Shown here: piece after piece, positions 1 to 11,795 of the stretch
How positions within the stretch are numbered: the stretch's first letter is position 1
Layout: each line of letters begins with the position of its first letter
NCBI RefSeq assembly: GCF_022682495.2
Contig: NC_071392.1
Span: forward strand, 102,972,896-103,036,895
Origin: Desmodus rotundus
Lineage: Eukaryota > Chordata > Mammalia > Chiroptera > Phyllostomidae
DNA length: 64,000 nucleotides
Direction: 5' to 3'
Program-made: the position numbers and the translations under genes
Notes under the pieces: generated by a model
Database searches by the model: none
What the model saw: only the letters and a program-made list of their open reading frames with translations
What the model was told of the DNA's origin: nothing

Positions 1-350
1 GCCAGCTCACGTGCTACAGGGTCCTTTGTGGAGGCCTATAGAGTAAGGAGGCAAAGAGGCCTCCAGCCAACAGCCAGCGAAGAACTCAGGTAATCAAGTC
101 AATGCCTATGAGGAAGGAAGTTCTGCCAATAATATTGAGTCAGCTGAGAAGAAGATCCCCCAGCCCCAGTGAACCTTTGGATGGAACTACCGCCCCGGCT
201 GACATGTTGGTGGCAGCCTGTGAGAAGTCAGAGGACCCAGCTAAGGCACCCCCAGATTCCAGACCCACAGACTGTAGTAATAAATGTGTGTTCCTCTGAG
301 CTGCTAAAATTTGGGGTAACTTGGCACATAGCTATAGACAACTACCACAT
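1..350 (+). repeat. MLT1-type (MaLR) LTR, 3' part
   Basis: Non-autonomous ERVL-MaLR LTR whose left end lies outside the window. The right part reads like the MLT1 consensus: a tract near 60-80 (cctccagccaacagccagc), a stretch near 190-260, then ataaatgtgtgttcc and aaaatttggggtaacttgg followed by atagacaactacc. The last part matches the usual MLT1 terminal region (ataaatg, gctaa, ttggggtaa, caatagataactaat). Family assignment is from memory of the consensus. Confidence 0.7.
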
Positions 351-2735
351 AGGGCTGAACCCAGTGGGCATGGGACTGCGACTTCAACAATGATATTGGA
401 CTGAACTATTGGACCGGTTAGGGCAGCCCCTCCCCAAGAATGCTCAGTGATAGGAAGTGACTTGGAGATAATGCAAGTGTCCCCCTGCCTGCCCTTGCCC
501 CAGCATACGCTGTGTAAGTCCCCAGAAAAGCAGGGAGGATAGAAGCTTGTGGGACATCTTGAAGGTACAGACAGGACTTTCTTCCTTCTTTCAGCTGCCC
601 CCACTTTGCTCTCTGTTCTACCCTAAGAGAGACCCTCATCGACATTCAGGGATGTCCTGCAGTGCAGGCAGATTTGATCCCACCAGCCATCCCACCTGGG
701 AGAAGGGAATGGTGGAAACCCAAAGGGAAGGAATCTCTGATGATGGAATTCCAGGCCAGCGGCAGGCTTGTGGGCTGACAGGCAGCCTCAGCACCCCCAT
801 TAGCCTGGGTGAGGAGGACTCAGGATTCTGCCCCTCTGGCCAGAGATGGACACAGGGCAAGGGCGTCGGGTCCCCACTGTGCCTCTGTCTGTGCACATCA
901 GAGCCTCCTCGTCCTCCAGCCCAGACCCGGAGGCCCATGTAATCCCAGCACAATCAGACCTGACAATTGATCTCCTGTTTCTCTGCAGCAGGAAGACATC
1001 CAGTCCCTGCGGGAGACAACCGTGCCTGCAGCTCTTCCCGGATCCTGACTGTGACCGATGGATAAATTACAACGTGACAAAGTGCTGTGGGGAGCAGGGT
1101 GTCCTCACTTCCCAACAGCAGAGCAGAAGTGTCCAGAGGGACCCCAAAGGTGAGCAGGGATGAGCCACCGCTGAGCAAAAGCAGCGAGAGAGCCCCCATT
1201 TCTGAGGTTAGCAAAGGAAGCCGTGCAGACTCACGGGACAGGCAGCATTTCGGGGCAAAGCAGATGATGCACCAGGCTTGATTTTTTAAAGTATTTCATG
1301 CTTACAGAAAAGTGTTGTGCAATAAAGCACTCCACAAGAAATCAGCCTTTGTGAGCACAGGTGAAGCTTCTTGTGAATGCTCCTTGCCACACTTACCTTC
1401 CTCGCTCTGAGGACCACCCCCTGAATGGGGTGCTCACTGTGCTAGAGCTTGTCTTTTTTTTGAATTGCATTTGCATGCACTCCCACTTCTCTGGGTGTCG
1501 TAACCTCTGTGCGGTATTATTCCCTGCCATCGCCTCCTGCTGGTGGACGTCCAGGCTGGTCCCGTGGTTTTCACTGTCACACACAAGGCTGTGGTGAAAG
1601 TTCTGGAGCCTGGGTCCTTGCACAGGTTCCCAAGAGCAGCCTCTGACATACATGCATGGGAGCAAGGAGGCTGCTCCTTCAGGCCAGGCCAGGGCAAACC
1701 AAGGAGAAGGAGAAAACCAAGGGGGGTCAGAGCCCAAGGGACCAACGGTCAGTTATGGCTTCCATCTAGAACATCCTGTTTCGCAGGATGCAATGTATGG
1801 CCTGACTCCACCTTTCCCCCACCAGTTTTTGATAACAGCACCTTGATTTTGCTCTAAGGAATTTCTTTCTACACCAATTGGTGCCACCTCGGTGGAGTTG
1901 TGGATCGAGATGGCTTTTACCTCTTCCATCCTGGCCAGGGGTGGGCATTTGACCCTGGCTGGGATAGTCAGGCACCCTCTCACCTGACAACCTGGACCTG
2001 TGGGGAAGGGACACCCCTCTGGTATTGGCTGACATCCTTCATGGTGTCCTGAAAAGATGGCCCAACCGTTACTTCTCCCTTGAACTCCAGAGCTGACTCG
2101 GTTCTTGCTCTTCTCGAGAGTGTTTCTTCAGACTTTCCTTCCAGTCTGCGAACCTTCCATAAATTTGTTTTATTAAGACTGGCCAAGCTGGTTCCTGTGA
2201 TACGCAACCAAAGATTCCTGGCTATACAGTCATTCGTGGGAGGTGTACTGAGGGGGTAGGTGGAGAGAAAAAGGAATTTCTTCCCACAGGAGGCTGGGTG
2301 TCAGGGACGGTGCCTCTCTGCCTCCCCACACTGCTTCCTCCTCCTTTTGGAAACTGCACCCCTCTACATTTATCCTTTGAAAAAAAATCCATGTTCCTAT
2401 TCTTAACCTGGGTCAGACTCTACCTTGGGACTTTGTTAATCTGTCCCACAGGCCAAACTTTCCTGCCGTGTGTCCCCACATGGAGAGGACTCTTCTGCCC
2501 AAGGACACAGGCCTCTACCCTGAGAAGTCAACCCGGGTAAACAGGTCCGTGGGCTTCACCTTCAGGCAGGAGGACTGTGCAACTTGGTTTCTGTGCTTCC
2601 CACTTTAGTTTATCAATCTCTTTAATAAATTTGGTTTTTGTAATGTACGCTATTTTTCTGGCTACCCAGAATTAATTCTTTTTGCAACCAAACCCCAATT
2701 TCCCAGGAAATCGTCTCCCTACTTCTCACACAGAA
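351..2735. other. Single-copy stretch, no gene recognised
   Basis: No domain-bearing frame and no intact repeat is recognised. A possible non-coding exon at 989-1149 is bounded by a good acceptor (ctgtttctctgcag) and donor (aaaggtgagc) and is reported as a finding. Positions 1275-1345 resemble a short relic of an old repeat but are too brief to name. Open frames on both strands here overlap each other and have unbiased composition. Confidence 0.6.
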
Positions 2736-2739
2736 GGCT

Positions 2740-3155
2740 TGACCAGCCCTCTGTGTCGGGTGGACTAGGACCACCGGGGCTTTCCTTTCCCAGTGACTGT
2801 GATTGGTCCAGAGACAGGCATATGACACACCCAGGACCAATGAGATGCAACCAGACTGATGTTGTGGCTTCTGGGATTGTGGCAGAGACCCTCTCTACTG
2901 GACTAGTCTGTCCTACAGCCACGGCAGGAGATTCCCTCTGAGAATGGACCTGAGAGGAAAGGAGGGGCTGATGGCCAAGGGATATGAGGCAGGACCTGAT
3001 GGCATCATTTCAGCCTCTGGATCCCCCTGTGCCTGAAACCCACAACCACTCCCTGCACTGCTTAGTTATCTGATGTTCTAAGTCCCTTACTTAAAGCTAT
3101 TTAACTCAGATTTTCTGTTGTGTGCAACTGAGGGTCCTCCTAACTGATACAATGT
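2740..3155 (+). repeat. LTR-like interspersed repeat ('tgattggt' family), copy 1
   Basis: Contains the motif pair gtgattggtccagagacagg and ggaccaatgagatgc, a later segment on diverged LTR lines, and an end reading cctaactgatacaa. The same layout recurs near 13740, 34640 and 50605. The terminal ctgatac resembles MaLR/ERVL LTR ends. I recognise it as a common mammalian repeat but cannot name the family with confidence. Confidence 0.5.
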
Positions 3156-4379
3156 TTCAGTTGTGTGATGTGTGCATTTAAAAGGGGGTGTTCAGTGTCT
3201 CAGCCTAGAAGGAGCAGTGAGGATAGGATGGCAGACATGTGGGAGTCCAGGGAGGAAGGCGGTGGCTGGTAGAGGGGTTCCAATGTCGTACTGCATAGCT
3301 GGTTGCTACTCAGTCTCTAGATTCTTCTGGTTCTGCAAGAGGGGTCACTGAGTTATCAATCCTCTCCCTTCATTCCTCCAGAATCTGGCCTTCTGTCCCT
3401 TTAAGGAGGAATACTCAAGTAGCTTTGTGTGGTTTCAATTAGGCCTACAGTTAGGAAATTGAGAGGAAAAGTTAAAGCCAGAACCATTGGAATGTGATGA
3501 TGTGTATTCCCAAGAACTGTCCAGGAGAAGCAGACCTCATTCAGAACTCTGATTCCGAACAGGAGGCCCTGGTTCCGCTCAAAGTGGAGGGAGGCTGGAC
3601 CCCTCAACTGCAAAGGCCCCAGACCAAGGGGAGACAAGTACCTGCATGGATAGGAATACACCTTCCTGGTCACAAAGAGATTTTTAATGTTTGCACTTGA
3701 TGATCGTCTACATTGGATTCTTGGTATTTTTGTTGTTGCTGGTGTTGACTTAAAAGAGTGAAGGTTCCTACCAGCCTTCAGGGCTCGTTGTTCGCCAGGT
3801 CAACTGACAGCTACAGATGACACCGAGTCTGTCACTGCTCAGTGGGGTTACAGGTCATGCATGCCCTTTGGTCCCAACTCATCAGTTTTCCTGAGCTACC
3901 AGGGCTAATCAGTCTCTCTTCCTGGTCTCCATTAGCTGCCCATAGCATTACTCTTGTAAAGGCTTTCCTGATCACATTCTTATGAAATCAATTTTTGATG
4001 GACACCGGCTTGCTTATGGGCCAGTGTCTCCGACCCCAGGTCAAAGCAGAAAATGGAATTGGCGAGAACTGTTATGGAGGTCACGACCCCCGGGAGCAGG
4101 ACCACAGTGAGCACAGACGCGGGACTCCAAAGGCGTTGGTGGGCAGCAGCAAATGCTGTGGTGGCGAACTCCGGGGTCCTTTCTGAAGTCACGCACCCAG
4201 GAGAGAATACAAGCTTGGTAGTTCGCAGAATTTGTTCCAAAGGCAGACGTAAAATTCAGACCCCGTAAAGGACTGGGGTTCCATAGGTTCAGAAAAAAAA
4301 GATACCCAAAGTGAGATGCATATAGTAGAACTTTTCAATTCAAAGACTTAATAAGTTATACATGGAGCTTTACCTAGTG
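3156..4379. other. Single-copy stretch, nothing recognised
   Basis: No coding signal beyond short overlapping open frames (under 91 codons). No named repeat is seen. The base composition is ordinary. Confidence 0.55.
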
Positions 4380-4660
4380 GCAAATGACTCTGGGGATTAG
4401 TCAGGATGGCTTCACTTAGGCTGTAGTAACAAGAGATCCCCAAATCTCAGTGGTTTCAAGTAAGAAAGAGTTCACTTCCATAAACGCTGCATTTCCTTCT
4501 CTGGAAACTGTGGAGAAGAAAGGAGGCCCTTCTGTATTTAGCCAGTAGTGCTAATGACCACCACGCCCCATCTCCTGCACCGGTGTGTGACTTTGCTGGG
4601 ACGTGAATGTGATTCTCCTATAGCAGAGCTGGTGAGTCAGACAAGGCCTCTTAGCTGGTG
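4380..4660 (-). repeat. Probable old interspersed repeat, unnamed
   Basis: The segment with ggctgtagtaacaagagatc followed by aaatctcagtggtttcaag has the form of a dispersed mammalian element seen in antisense (a 'ctgtaacaaa...accccaaatctcagtggctt' pattern). Boundaries and family are uncertain. Confidence 0.35.
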
Positions 4661-7600
4661 AGAAAGGCTGGCCCACCCCCTGCACTTGGACCCCCGCCCC
4701 CAAAGGCTGGCCTTGCTGCCACCCACCTTGTGTTCAAATAGATGATACATTGATTAACACTCAGATTCTTGGTAAACAGTGATCTCTGAACAGAAACCTA
4801 ACTTCCAGTCTGTTGTGACTTTGTTAAACTAGCATTTGTGAAATAGAACCAGGGTGCTGGCTGAGTCGAGGTTCAATAGCAGAGGCAAAGGGAAAGGGAA
4901 AGGGAGAAGTTCATTATTCACATACACGGGAGGTCGTACACATGTGACCCTCCTGGAGGGGAGGTCAAGGCGGGGTGCAGGCAGACAGCGTGCAGCAGGA
5001 CCCGGGCACGTGCCTTTATTAGGGCCCATGGGTGGGGCGCTTTGGGCTTCCTGGACTCAGGTCGGATTGGTCCATTCAAACCCGATAGAGCTGGGTTTGG
5101 GTGAGCTTCACAGGGGCGGGGTGGGTGTCTGGTCTAAGGGGTGCACCAGAGAAAGGCTCTGAGCTGTTGGGGAGAGAGCTTATCACAGGGGTCACTGGGG
5201 GAGTTAGTTATTTCAGGAACTTACCTTTTCTTGTGGCTCTGCAGGCTGACACTAGGTTATGCTGACACTAGGCCCGTGTCCGCTCCAGGCCCCCGCAGGC
5301 CTCTTGGCCACACGACATGGGTGCCGAGGCAGCGATATTGTGGAGTAGCTTCTTTTGTGCTTATTTTGCCTTCGTCATTTGTAACTGTGTTCATCAAATA
5401 GTCGCCCTCAGATTAATTTCATTAAGATGCTTTTTATTTTTGTTTTTCCATAATGACACCTGCATCCCGTTTGGAAGATGGATTACTTTGTAGAGGTGCT
5501 GTTGAGCATGCAAAACACTATATACACTGAGCAGGTCTAATTAATGGAACAGTTTGATACTACATGAAATAAATAATCCCAGACACATGTCCTTGAGTGT
5601 GAGGGCTGAAAGGAAGGCTGTAATAGTTGTGTATCATAATGTAGACTTCCAGGGGATTTTCAGTATCATCTGAATAATACTGAAAATGCAGAGGAACATG
5701 TTGGCTAAACTCTCAACACAGTCCGAGACATGGAGAATTCTAAAAGATGAACGGTCGTAGCCAGGAAATGGCTCTCTTGGAAAAAATGACACAGTGAAAT
5801 GCAAATGCAGCCAAGATTAATGAAACGGATGAGACCACATTCTGTGCCGAACTAACACTTAAAACAATTCATGAAATCGGTTCAGTGGGAAGGCAGCCTG
5901 CCGGCCGCAGAACAGTTCGCAAACAGAGTTCCCAGTGGCCCCCCGAAGTCAGGGCCCACCTGGATACTGAAAGATGAGTCTGAACAAGCAGGGGGTCTGA
6001 GTGCTTTGGGGCAGCTCTGCTCCAAATGTAGCTAAGGAAGCAAATAAACAAACACAGTTACAGTGAGCGTACGTCTTGGGGCTTTAAAATGTATTTTGAA
6101 TTGAGTTATCAAGGCAGTAGTCCTCGGCTGACGAAACAACATAAAGAGCAAAATGTAATGGTCTGTAAATATTAGAAGAATTGTTATATGGAAATGCAGC
6201 TATTCAAAAGGTGGGTAGAGAGCATCGAGGGGTCCTGATTAGAGGAGCTCTGGCCCCAGATGCCCCGTACTGAGGTGCCCTTTCACTGCATGCCCGTGAG
6301 GTGTGGGAGGCAAAGCACCAGGGGGAGATTGTGGATGGTGGAAACCACGCCCTTTTCTGCAGAATGGGAGCAGGAGAATTGTGAAAGGGGGGTGGGAGGA
6401 GAGCACAGACAGGCTGACAGCCCCACAAGCGTGTTCTCGGGCAGGTCAGTTTAGGGAATGGGAAGAGGTGGAAGCTTTTGAACCTCATATGCTTTGGAGC
6501 CATCCATGCCCATATGCCCCTTGGGCAGCATGGGGGGCCCCCAGATATGCCCTCCTCTGTCAGGTAATCTTAGCTCCACTCACAGAAGGATTGTTCTGGC
6601 TTCTCTCTCTCTGATCGAACAGTGATTCAAAACTGGGTGAGCTGTATTTGACCCTTCCAAAAGCAACGTGAATGTGTCCGCTCACAGCAGTGCTGTGAGG
6701 TGCACAGGGCAAGGGTGTATTCCATTCTGCAGCCCCTCCGGGTCCCAGAGAGAGTCGTTGACGTGCTCCTGACCCTCTGCACTGGCCCTCCTTTTGGGTC
6801 TCCCTTCTCTCCACAGCCCACGACCCTACCTGTCCTCACTTCCTGTTTTCTTCCTTCCCCTCCATCTTTCTATTTATCTCCCGTCTGGGTCTATCTTCTC
6901 TCCTATCTTCTTGTTCCCTAAACATTTCCACGGAATTAAGTCTTGAAAGCTATTTCCATAAAACCATTGCAAAGGGGGCAGAAGTGATATTTTTTTACGG
7001 GCCCAGGTCAATAGCCTTGAGAAATGAGGCTGATAGCAGGGAAAACAAACTGTTAGTGTTATATTGAAATTTCACTGTGGGTATTAAATAGTTGCAGGAG
7101 GTACCCAAACATGCTAGGGTTTAGGTGGATGAATTCCACTCCAAAACCAATAAAATGAAAAGGCAACTGCAAATTAGGTTTGAAATGGGCCTGCCTGTCC
7201 CCAGAGATTTCACAGTGACTAATGGCTTCGTCCCCAAGTGGAACACAGACCTACTTTGCTTTCATAGAGGGAAAGCAGACTAATAAAGGCGGTGTCTCCA
7301 GGCAGCTCTGAGTCAGCCGGGGCTCCATCATCCTCAGTTTAATAGCCTGATGCTTTTCAGCTGCGCTTCTTAATTAAGTCGCAATAAGAGATGGCCCTTA
7401 AGAAACCCCCAAACACCTAGTTCTTGGTGGTCTTAATATTCTCACCAGTGGTAGTGCCAACCAAGCCTTGGGAAGAGGAGCTTTGCCGCCCACTGCAGTC
7501 CCCATGAGTAGTGTGCCACCAAGAAAATGCCTATTTGAAGTATGAGTGAAGTCGTGAAACTGCTTCATTTTCATTAACACGCCCTCCCACTAGAAAGCGA

Positions 7601-8344
7601 TCGCTCTGCTGAGGCAGCGTTTGGACAAGTACCCCCGTGCCCATCGGCACAGCCCCGTATTAAACCAGTACGGCTGGGCTTCTGCCTTGATAACAATAAC
7701 CCCAAAATCTCAGCTGTGAAGCCATTGAAAATTTGTTTGTTTGTGTATTAACTTTCATCTTATTTATGTTTGTTATTTTTTCCTCATGTGAGGTCTGTTG
7801 AAGGCCCAGGTGGCCCTCCAGGGCAGTGTGCCTGTGCGGACTGGCCACCCAGGGGACTTCCATCCGGCGGCATCAACCTCATGCCGTCACAGGGCAGGGC
7901 GAAGGTGCCAGGAGCTCCTGCAGCTGTCGTGAAATGCTTCTTCCATCTGCACCAATTGTCAAGAGCGAGTCTCCCGGCCCCGCTTACCTTCAAGAGGACC
8001 GGAAATGAGCTACCTCTTTCTGGAAGGATGGGAGAATGCTCATGAGTGATAACAGCCTCTCTCATATCCTTTTCAAGCCAAGTTGCCATCTGCTACAATA
8101 GCTACATAACAATGCCAGAGCCACTAATAGGAAACCAATTTTTTTTTTTTTAAAGAATCAACAATTGTTTGCCAGGATGCAAGTGAACCCCTGGGTCAAT
8201 CTGTGACCATGGAGACAGGTCTGGGGTACCCTGGAGGAGGCTATCCCGCAAAACCTCCCCTGCCATCTAGAGTGGGGAGACCAGAGGAGCTGACCCAGCT
8301 GCCCTGGGAATCCTGGGAGATTCGGGCAGCCACGCCTTCCATTC
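4661..8344. other. Single-copy stretch with AT-rich, enhancer-like blocks
   Basis: No gene or named repeat is recognised. It holds a short (GGGAAA)n tract at 4886-4904 and a 12-bp direct repeat (gctgacactagg) at 5245-5256 and 5261-5272. Two AT-rich blocks, 5395-5570 and 6930-7400, contain homeodomain-like core sites (ctaattaatgg, cttaattaag). These blocks resemble non-coding constrained sequence, but conservation cannot be tested here. A T-tract sits at 8139-8151. Confidence 0.5.
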
Positions 8345-8470
8345 ACCCGAATGATTGTCTGGCTCCCCGCTAGGGCGTGTCTTCATCTGCTCTGCTCTTT
8401 CCTGTACCCCCAGGACCTGGAACATGCCCAGTGTAGGTGCTCAATACATGTCTCTTAAGTGAGTAAATTC
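8345..8470 (+). repeat. L2 LINE 3' end
   Basis: Reads as the sense 3' terminus of L2: a C/T-rich lead, then a decayed 'cctggaacatgcccagtgtaggtgctcaatacatg' type motif (consensus tgcctggcacatagtaggtgctcaataaatg) ending in a gagtgaat-like tail. Heavily diverged, so ancient. Confidence 0.6.
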
Positions 8471-9170
8471 CCTGAGCCTCAGTTTCCCCATGTGCCCCAT
8501 CTGCAAACTGCACAGTCCTGTGCGGGGCAGTGCAGACCTGGTGGTTTCACTCGCGCCCCGGTCAGCAGAGCTTGTGCAGACGGGGTGATCGCCAGGAGAA
8601 GTCAGCTCCTGCTTTCCTGTCCTCGCAGGGCACTCGTCCATAATTTGCTTGGAAAACTCAGATTGCTTCCAAACTTCACAGCTTTCAGAGTCAACATTCC
8701 ATTTCATGCCAAGCCCAGCCCTGCCTCCTTTGCAATTAGTTATTGGAGAGTTCAGTTTCTTCCTGCGTTTCAAACTCTGGGTGTTTTTCAGCACTTCTCT
8801 CTACTCTGCCTAATGCCTCATCCCCCACGCCCACTGTTCACACCCTGCTCCCCACTGGCCCCCATCACGGTAGCACCAGGGGCTACAGCTGCCCCTGGCC
8901 TCAGGGCCACATGGCACACCATCCAAAGGGAGAGTTCCTTTGCCCCAGTGTTCCCAGCAGTAATAACCCCCAAATAGCCTCTTCTGGGGGCAGGGGCAGG
9001 TCACATGTCCACTCCAAAGAAAGGACGATGGCCTGGGGTGACATGCAGAGTGACCTAGCTATACGATCTACGTACCACGCAGGTACACGCTCCAGGCAGC
9101 GTTCTGAGCATTGGCAAAACAGTGGTGGAAAAGACAGACAGAAAGCCCCATGCTCGTGAACTAGGTGTCA
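8471..9170. other. Single-copy stretch, nothing recognised
   Basis: Begins with a short MIR-like scrap (gagcctcagtttccccatg) directly after the L2 end. The rest shows no named repeat. A plus-strand open frame of 172 codons (8459-8977) has no domain, signal peptide or codon bias that I recognise, and it includes the repeat scrap, so it is not called a gene. Confidence 0.5.
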
Positions 9171-9174
9171 CTGC

Positions 9175-9680
9175 TGAGTGTTTATTGCCGCTGTAACGCA
9201 TTACCACGAACACAGTGGCTAAAATAGCATGCTTGGATTTCTGACAGCTCTGGGCGTCAGAAGTCCGCAATCAGTCTGACGGGGCTAACACCCAGGTGTC
9301 TGCAGAGCTGCGTTCCTTCCAGAGGCTCCAGGGGAGAATCCATTCCAGGCCTTCCCCAGCTCCTGAAGGCTGCCTGCATTCCTTGTTTCGGGGCCCCTTC
9401 CTCCGTCTGGGAAGCCAGCAAAGGTGGGCTGAGTCCTCGAACTATGTCTCTCTGACCTTGCTTCTGTCACCACCTGCTCTCTGATGCTCACTCTCCTGCT
9501 TCTCTCCCCTACCCTATGCTTACATTGGGATCTACCCGGTTAACCCAGAACAATCTCTCCATTGCCAAGGTCAGTCGATTAGCGACCTAAATTCCCCATT
9601 GCCATGTAAGGGAACATACTTGCAAGTTTTGGAGATTAAGGTGTGCTATCTTTTAGGGGGCCATTTTCCTGCTCACCCCA
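9175..9680 (-). repeat. MLT1-type LTR, antisense
   Basis: On the plus strand it reads as the reverse complement of an MLT1 LTR. It starts with attgccgctgtaacgcatta (complement of the 'gtaatttgttatagcagcaat' end), passes gctctgggcgtcagaagtcc and gcgttccttccagaggctcc, then ccatgtaagggaacatac, and ends with gggggccattttcctgctca (complement of the 'aataatggccccc' start). Nearly full length, about 500 bp. Confidence 0.75.
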
Positions 9681-9734
9681 CTCAAGCAAAGTTACTCCGT
9701 GAGTCCTCAACTCCTTCCAAATATTGACTTTAGC

Positions 9735-9860
9735 CCTCACACCCAGACTGTTCCCACTGGACAAATTAGGCAGGAGGATGTGGATTTTGCCCAAGGTGAC
9801 ACAGTTAGTAGGTGGCAGAGCCTGCTCCAGGAGCCATGAGCTCAAGCCTGCCCAGCGCTG
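9735..9860 (-). repeat. MIR SINE, antisense
   Basis: Plus-strand text attttgcccaaggtgacaca followed by gttagtaggtggcagagcc is the reverse complement of the MIR core (gacaagttacttaacctctctg... form). A diverged, partial copy. Confidence 0.6.
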
Positions 9861-10084
9861 CCTTTGGCTAAAACAAACGCAACTTTCCCATCAAGCCAAC
9901 AGTTGGAATTCCAGTGGTTGTCTAAAATTAAAGGGGTGGAGCAGAGCAAGAGAATGGTCTCCATTTGCAGTTTGTCGAGGAGGCAAAACATTTTTTGTCT
10001 TGCTTTGGTTCTATCTGTAGAACAAACATCCCCTCATTTGTTTTCTCATGGGACAAATATTCCTAGAGGCTAATCGTGTGCGAA

Positions 10085-10240
10085 GTATAATGTGTGCTAA
10101 CTGACATAATGTTCACAGCAGCTCTTGGGGACGGCGTCCTGACTATAGTCTTCCCCCATCTTACCGATGCGGAAACTGAGTCACAAAGATATGGGTTCAC
10201 TGGTGACATGCCTGGGTCCCCTTTGGATGGAGGCCTCCAC
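10085..10240 (-). repeat. MIR-like SINE, antisense
   Basis: Contains taccgatgcggaaactgagt and cacaaagat preceded by an aatgttcacagcagctct-like segment. This is the order expected of a reversed MIR (tcctcacaacaac... ttacagatgaggaaactgag). Diverged. Confidence 0.55.
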
Positions 10241-10269
10241 ACTCCGGACCCCAGGCTCGCAGCATCAGC

Positions 10270-10525
10270 CTTCACCCCAGGTCAAATGCCATGACCTCCA
10301 TGTAGATATCCTTGACCCTCTCAGGCAGAATTCAGGACTCCCCCCGGGGCTCCCTTGAGCTCTCTCATTCCTCTTGTAGGGCGCTGCTCTTATGGTTCTG
10401 TGGTTTTATTTGCATGTTTACCTTCCCAATAGGCTGTCAGCTTCTTGGGCTTTCATTCCCATGGATATTCCCTTGGGCTTTTTGTTCCTTGGCCTGGTGC
10501 ATGCTGGGACCTTCCCTCATGTCTG
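10270..10525 (+). repeat. L2 LINE 3' region
   Basis: Shows the L2 order: a C/T-rich segment (ctccccccggggctccc), a tttatttgcatgtttac block, then aataggctgtcagcttcttgg, matching the 'agaatgtaagctccatgagg' part. The terminal 'cacatagtagg' motif is decayed. Ancient. Confidence 0.5.
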
Positions 10526-10818
10526 TGTGTGAAGGAACGACTGGATGGGTGGACTGCCCAGTGTCAGTCGTTTCTATGAGCGTCTCAGGCACTTCCTGAA
10601 GCGCAGACTTGTGCCCCTTTACATGTGCCCCTGAGAGAGACACAGGGTGGTGCAGACAGAGATGGAGGGAGAGAGTCACAGACAGAGAGACTCAGGATGC
10701 GATAGAGAGAGAGCCACGGGGGTGGGAGAGGCAGGGAGGTACATGCAAGCTCTGTGAGTGAGGGCTGGGCCAGCTCTGTTTCTGTTCTGCTTTAACCTCT
10801 GTGTCTGGTACGCAGGGG

Positions 10819-10961
10819 CGGGAAGGAGGGAGGGAGAAAGAGAGGGAGGAAGGAAGGAAGGAAGGAAGGAAGGAAGGAAGGGAGGAAGGAAGGAAGGAAG
10901 GAAGGAAGGGAGGGAGGGAGGGAGGAAGAGAGAAAGGGAAGGAGGGAGGAAGGGAGGAAGG
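10819..10961 (+). repeat. (GGAA)n microsatellite
   Basis: Imperfect GGAA/GAAG tetranucleotide tract of about 140 bp with perfect runs at roughly 10846-10880 and 10880-10910, interrupted by ggga variants. It directly abuts the 5' side of an MLT1-type LTR. On the minus strand it creates artificial Pro/Ser/Phe-rich open frames, which are not genes. Confidence 0.95.
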
Positions 10962-10964
10962 ACT

Positions 10965-11297
10965 CCTAAGGCCCAATGTGACTGTACTTGGAGGAGTGTC
11001 CTGAAGGGAGATCATTCAGGTTAAACAAGGTCATAGGGTGGAGCTTTAATCCGCTGGGACTGTGTCCTTGTAAGAAGAGGAGGGGACAGCGAAGTTCTCC
11101 CCACAGGAGCACAGAGGAAGGCCATGTGAGGGCACAGCAATAAAGAGGCTGTCCGTCAGCCAGGAGGAGAGGCCTCTTCACCCTGCTGGCACCTTGATCT
11201 TGGACTTCAGCCTTCAAAACTGTGAGAAAATACATTTTCTTTGGTTGAGCCTCTCAGTCTGTGATGTTCTGTATAGCAGCCCAAGCTGACTAAGACA
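10965..11297 (+). repeat. MLT1/MST-type LTR
   Basis: Sense MaLR LTR. It shows aatgtgactgtacttggagg, gtccttgtaagaagaggagg, then ccttgatcttggacttcagc and aactgtgagaaaatacattt, ending gcagcccaagctgactaaga plus ca. The order and ending match MLT1/MST LTRs. The 5' 60 bp or so are missing or replaced by the GGAA tract. Confidence 0.75.
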
Positions 11298-11534
11298 AAG
11301 ATGCTCTTCTTCAAGGAAGGCCCTGTTCCTGATGAATCGGGGCCCCCGAAGGGGCAGTGCAAGGCCTCCCTGTGATTTATTTTGCGGCAGAGAGAGCACA
11401 AAACACTCCTCAAACCACAGGAGAGAGGGGCCATACGTTAAAAGTGCAAACCTCCAAGTTTGTGCCACCTTAGATGAAGGAGGCAGAATCCTGTGTCTCT
11501 TAGGAGGAAAGGAAGAAAACCTTTTCTTTGTTTT
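11298..11534. other. Spacer between LTR and SINE
   Basis: Unique sequence with no feature recognised. Its right end (11521-11534, cttttctttgtttt) is the left copy of the likely target-site duplication of the following VES SINE. Confidence 0.5.
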
Positions 11535-11780
11535 CATTTTTTCAAATCCTCATCCAAGAACATGCTTATTGTTTTTAGAGAGAGGGGAAGGGAGGGAGGG
11601 AGAGAGAGAGGGAGAGAAACATCGATGTGAGAGAGAAGCATCTATTGGTTGCCTCTTGTATGTGCCCCAACCGGGGATCGAACTCACAACCTAGGTATGT
11701 GCCCTGATCTGAAATCGAACCCAAGACCTTCCAGTTTACAGGATGATGCTCCAACCAACCGAGCCACAACAGCCAGGGTA
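11535..11780 (-). repeat. VES SINE (bat tRNA-derived), older copy
   Basis: Read on the minus strand, it begins ccctggctgttgtggctcgg (box A region), carries a box B-like gggttcgatttc, then gagttcgatccccggttggg, a CT-rich tract, and an A-rich tail near 11535-11575. This is the structure of the bat VES SINE. A near-perfect target-site duplication flanks it (11521-11534 and 11781-11795, one gap). The minus-strand 64-codon open frame inside it is an artefact of the SINE. Confidence 0.9.
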
Positions 11781-11795
11781 CTTTTCATTTGTTTT

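Noticed and set aside
8459..8977. 172-codon plus-strand frame
   Set aside because: It starts at the end of an L2 and through a MIR scrap. No domain; antisense frames are also open.
10692..11024. Proline/serine/phenylalanine-rich and arginine/glycine/glutamate-rich frames
   Set aside because: They are translations of the GGAA microsatellite.
11575..11769. tRNA-like sequence with box A and box B
   Set aside because: It belongs to a VES SINE, has a CT-rich body and A-rich tail, and is not a functional tRNA gene. The same holds for the copies at 37086 and 44237.
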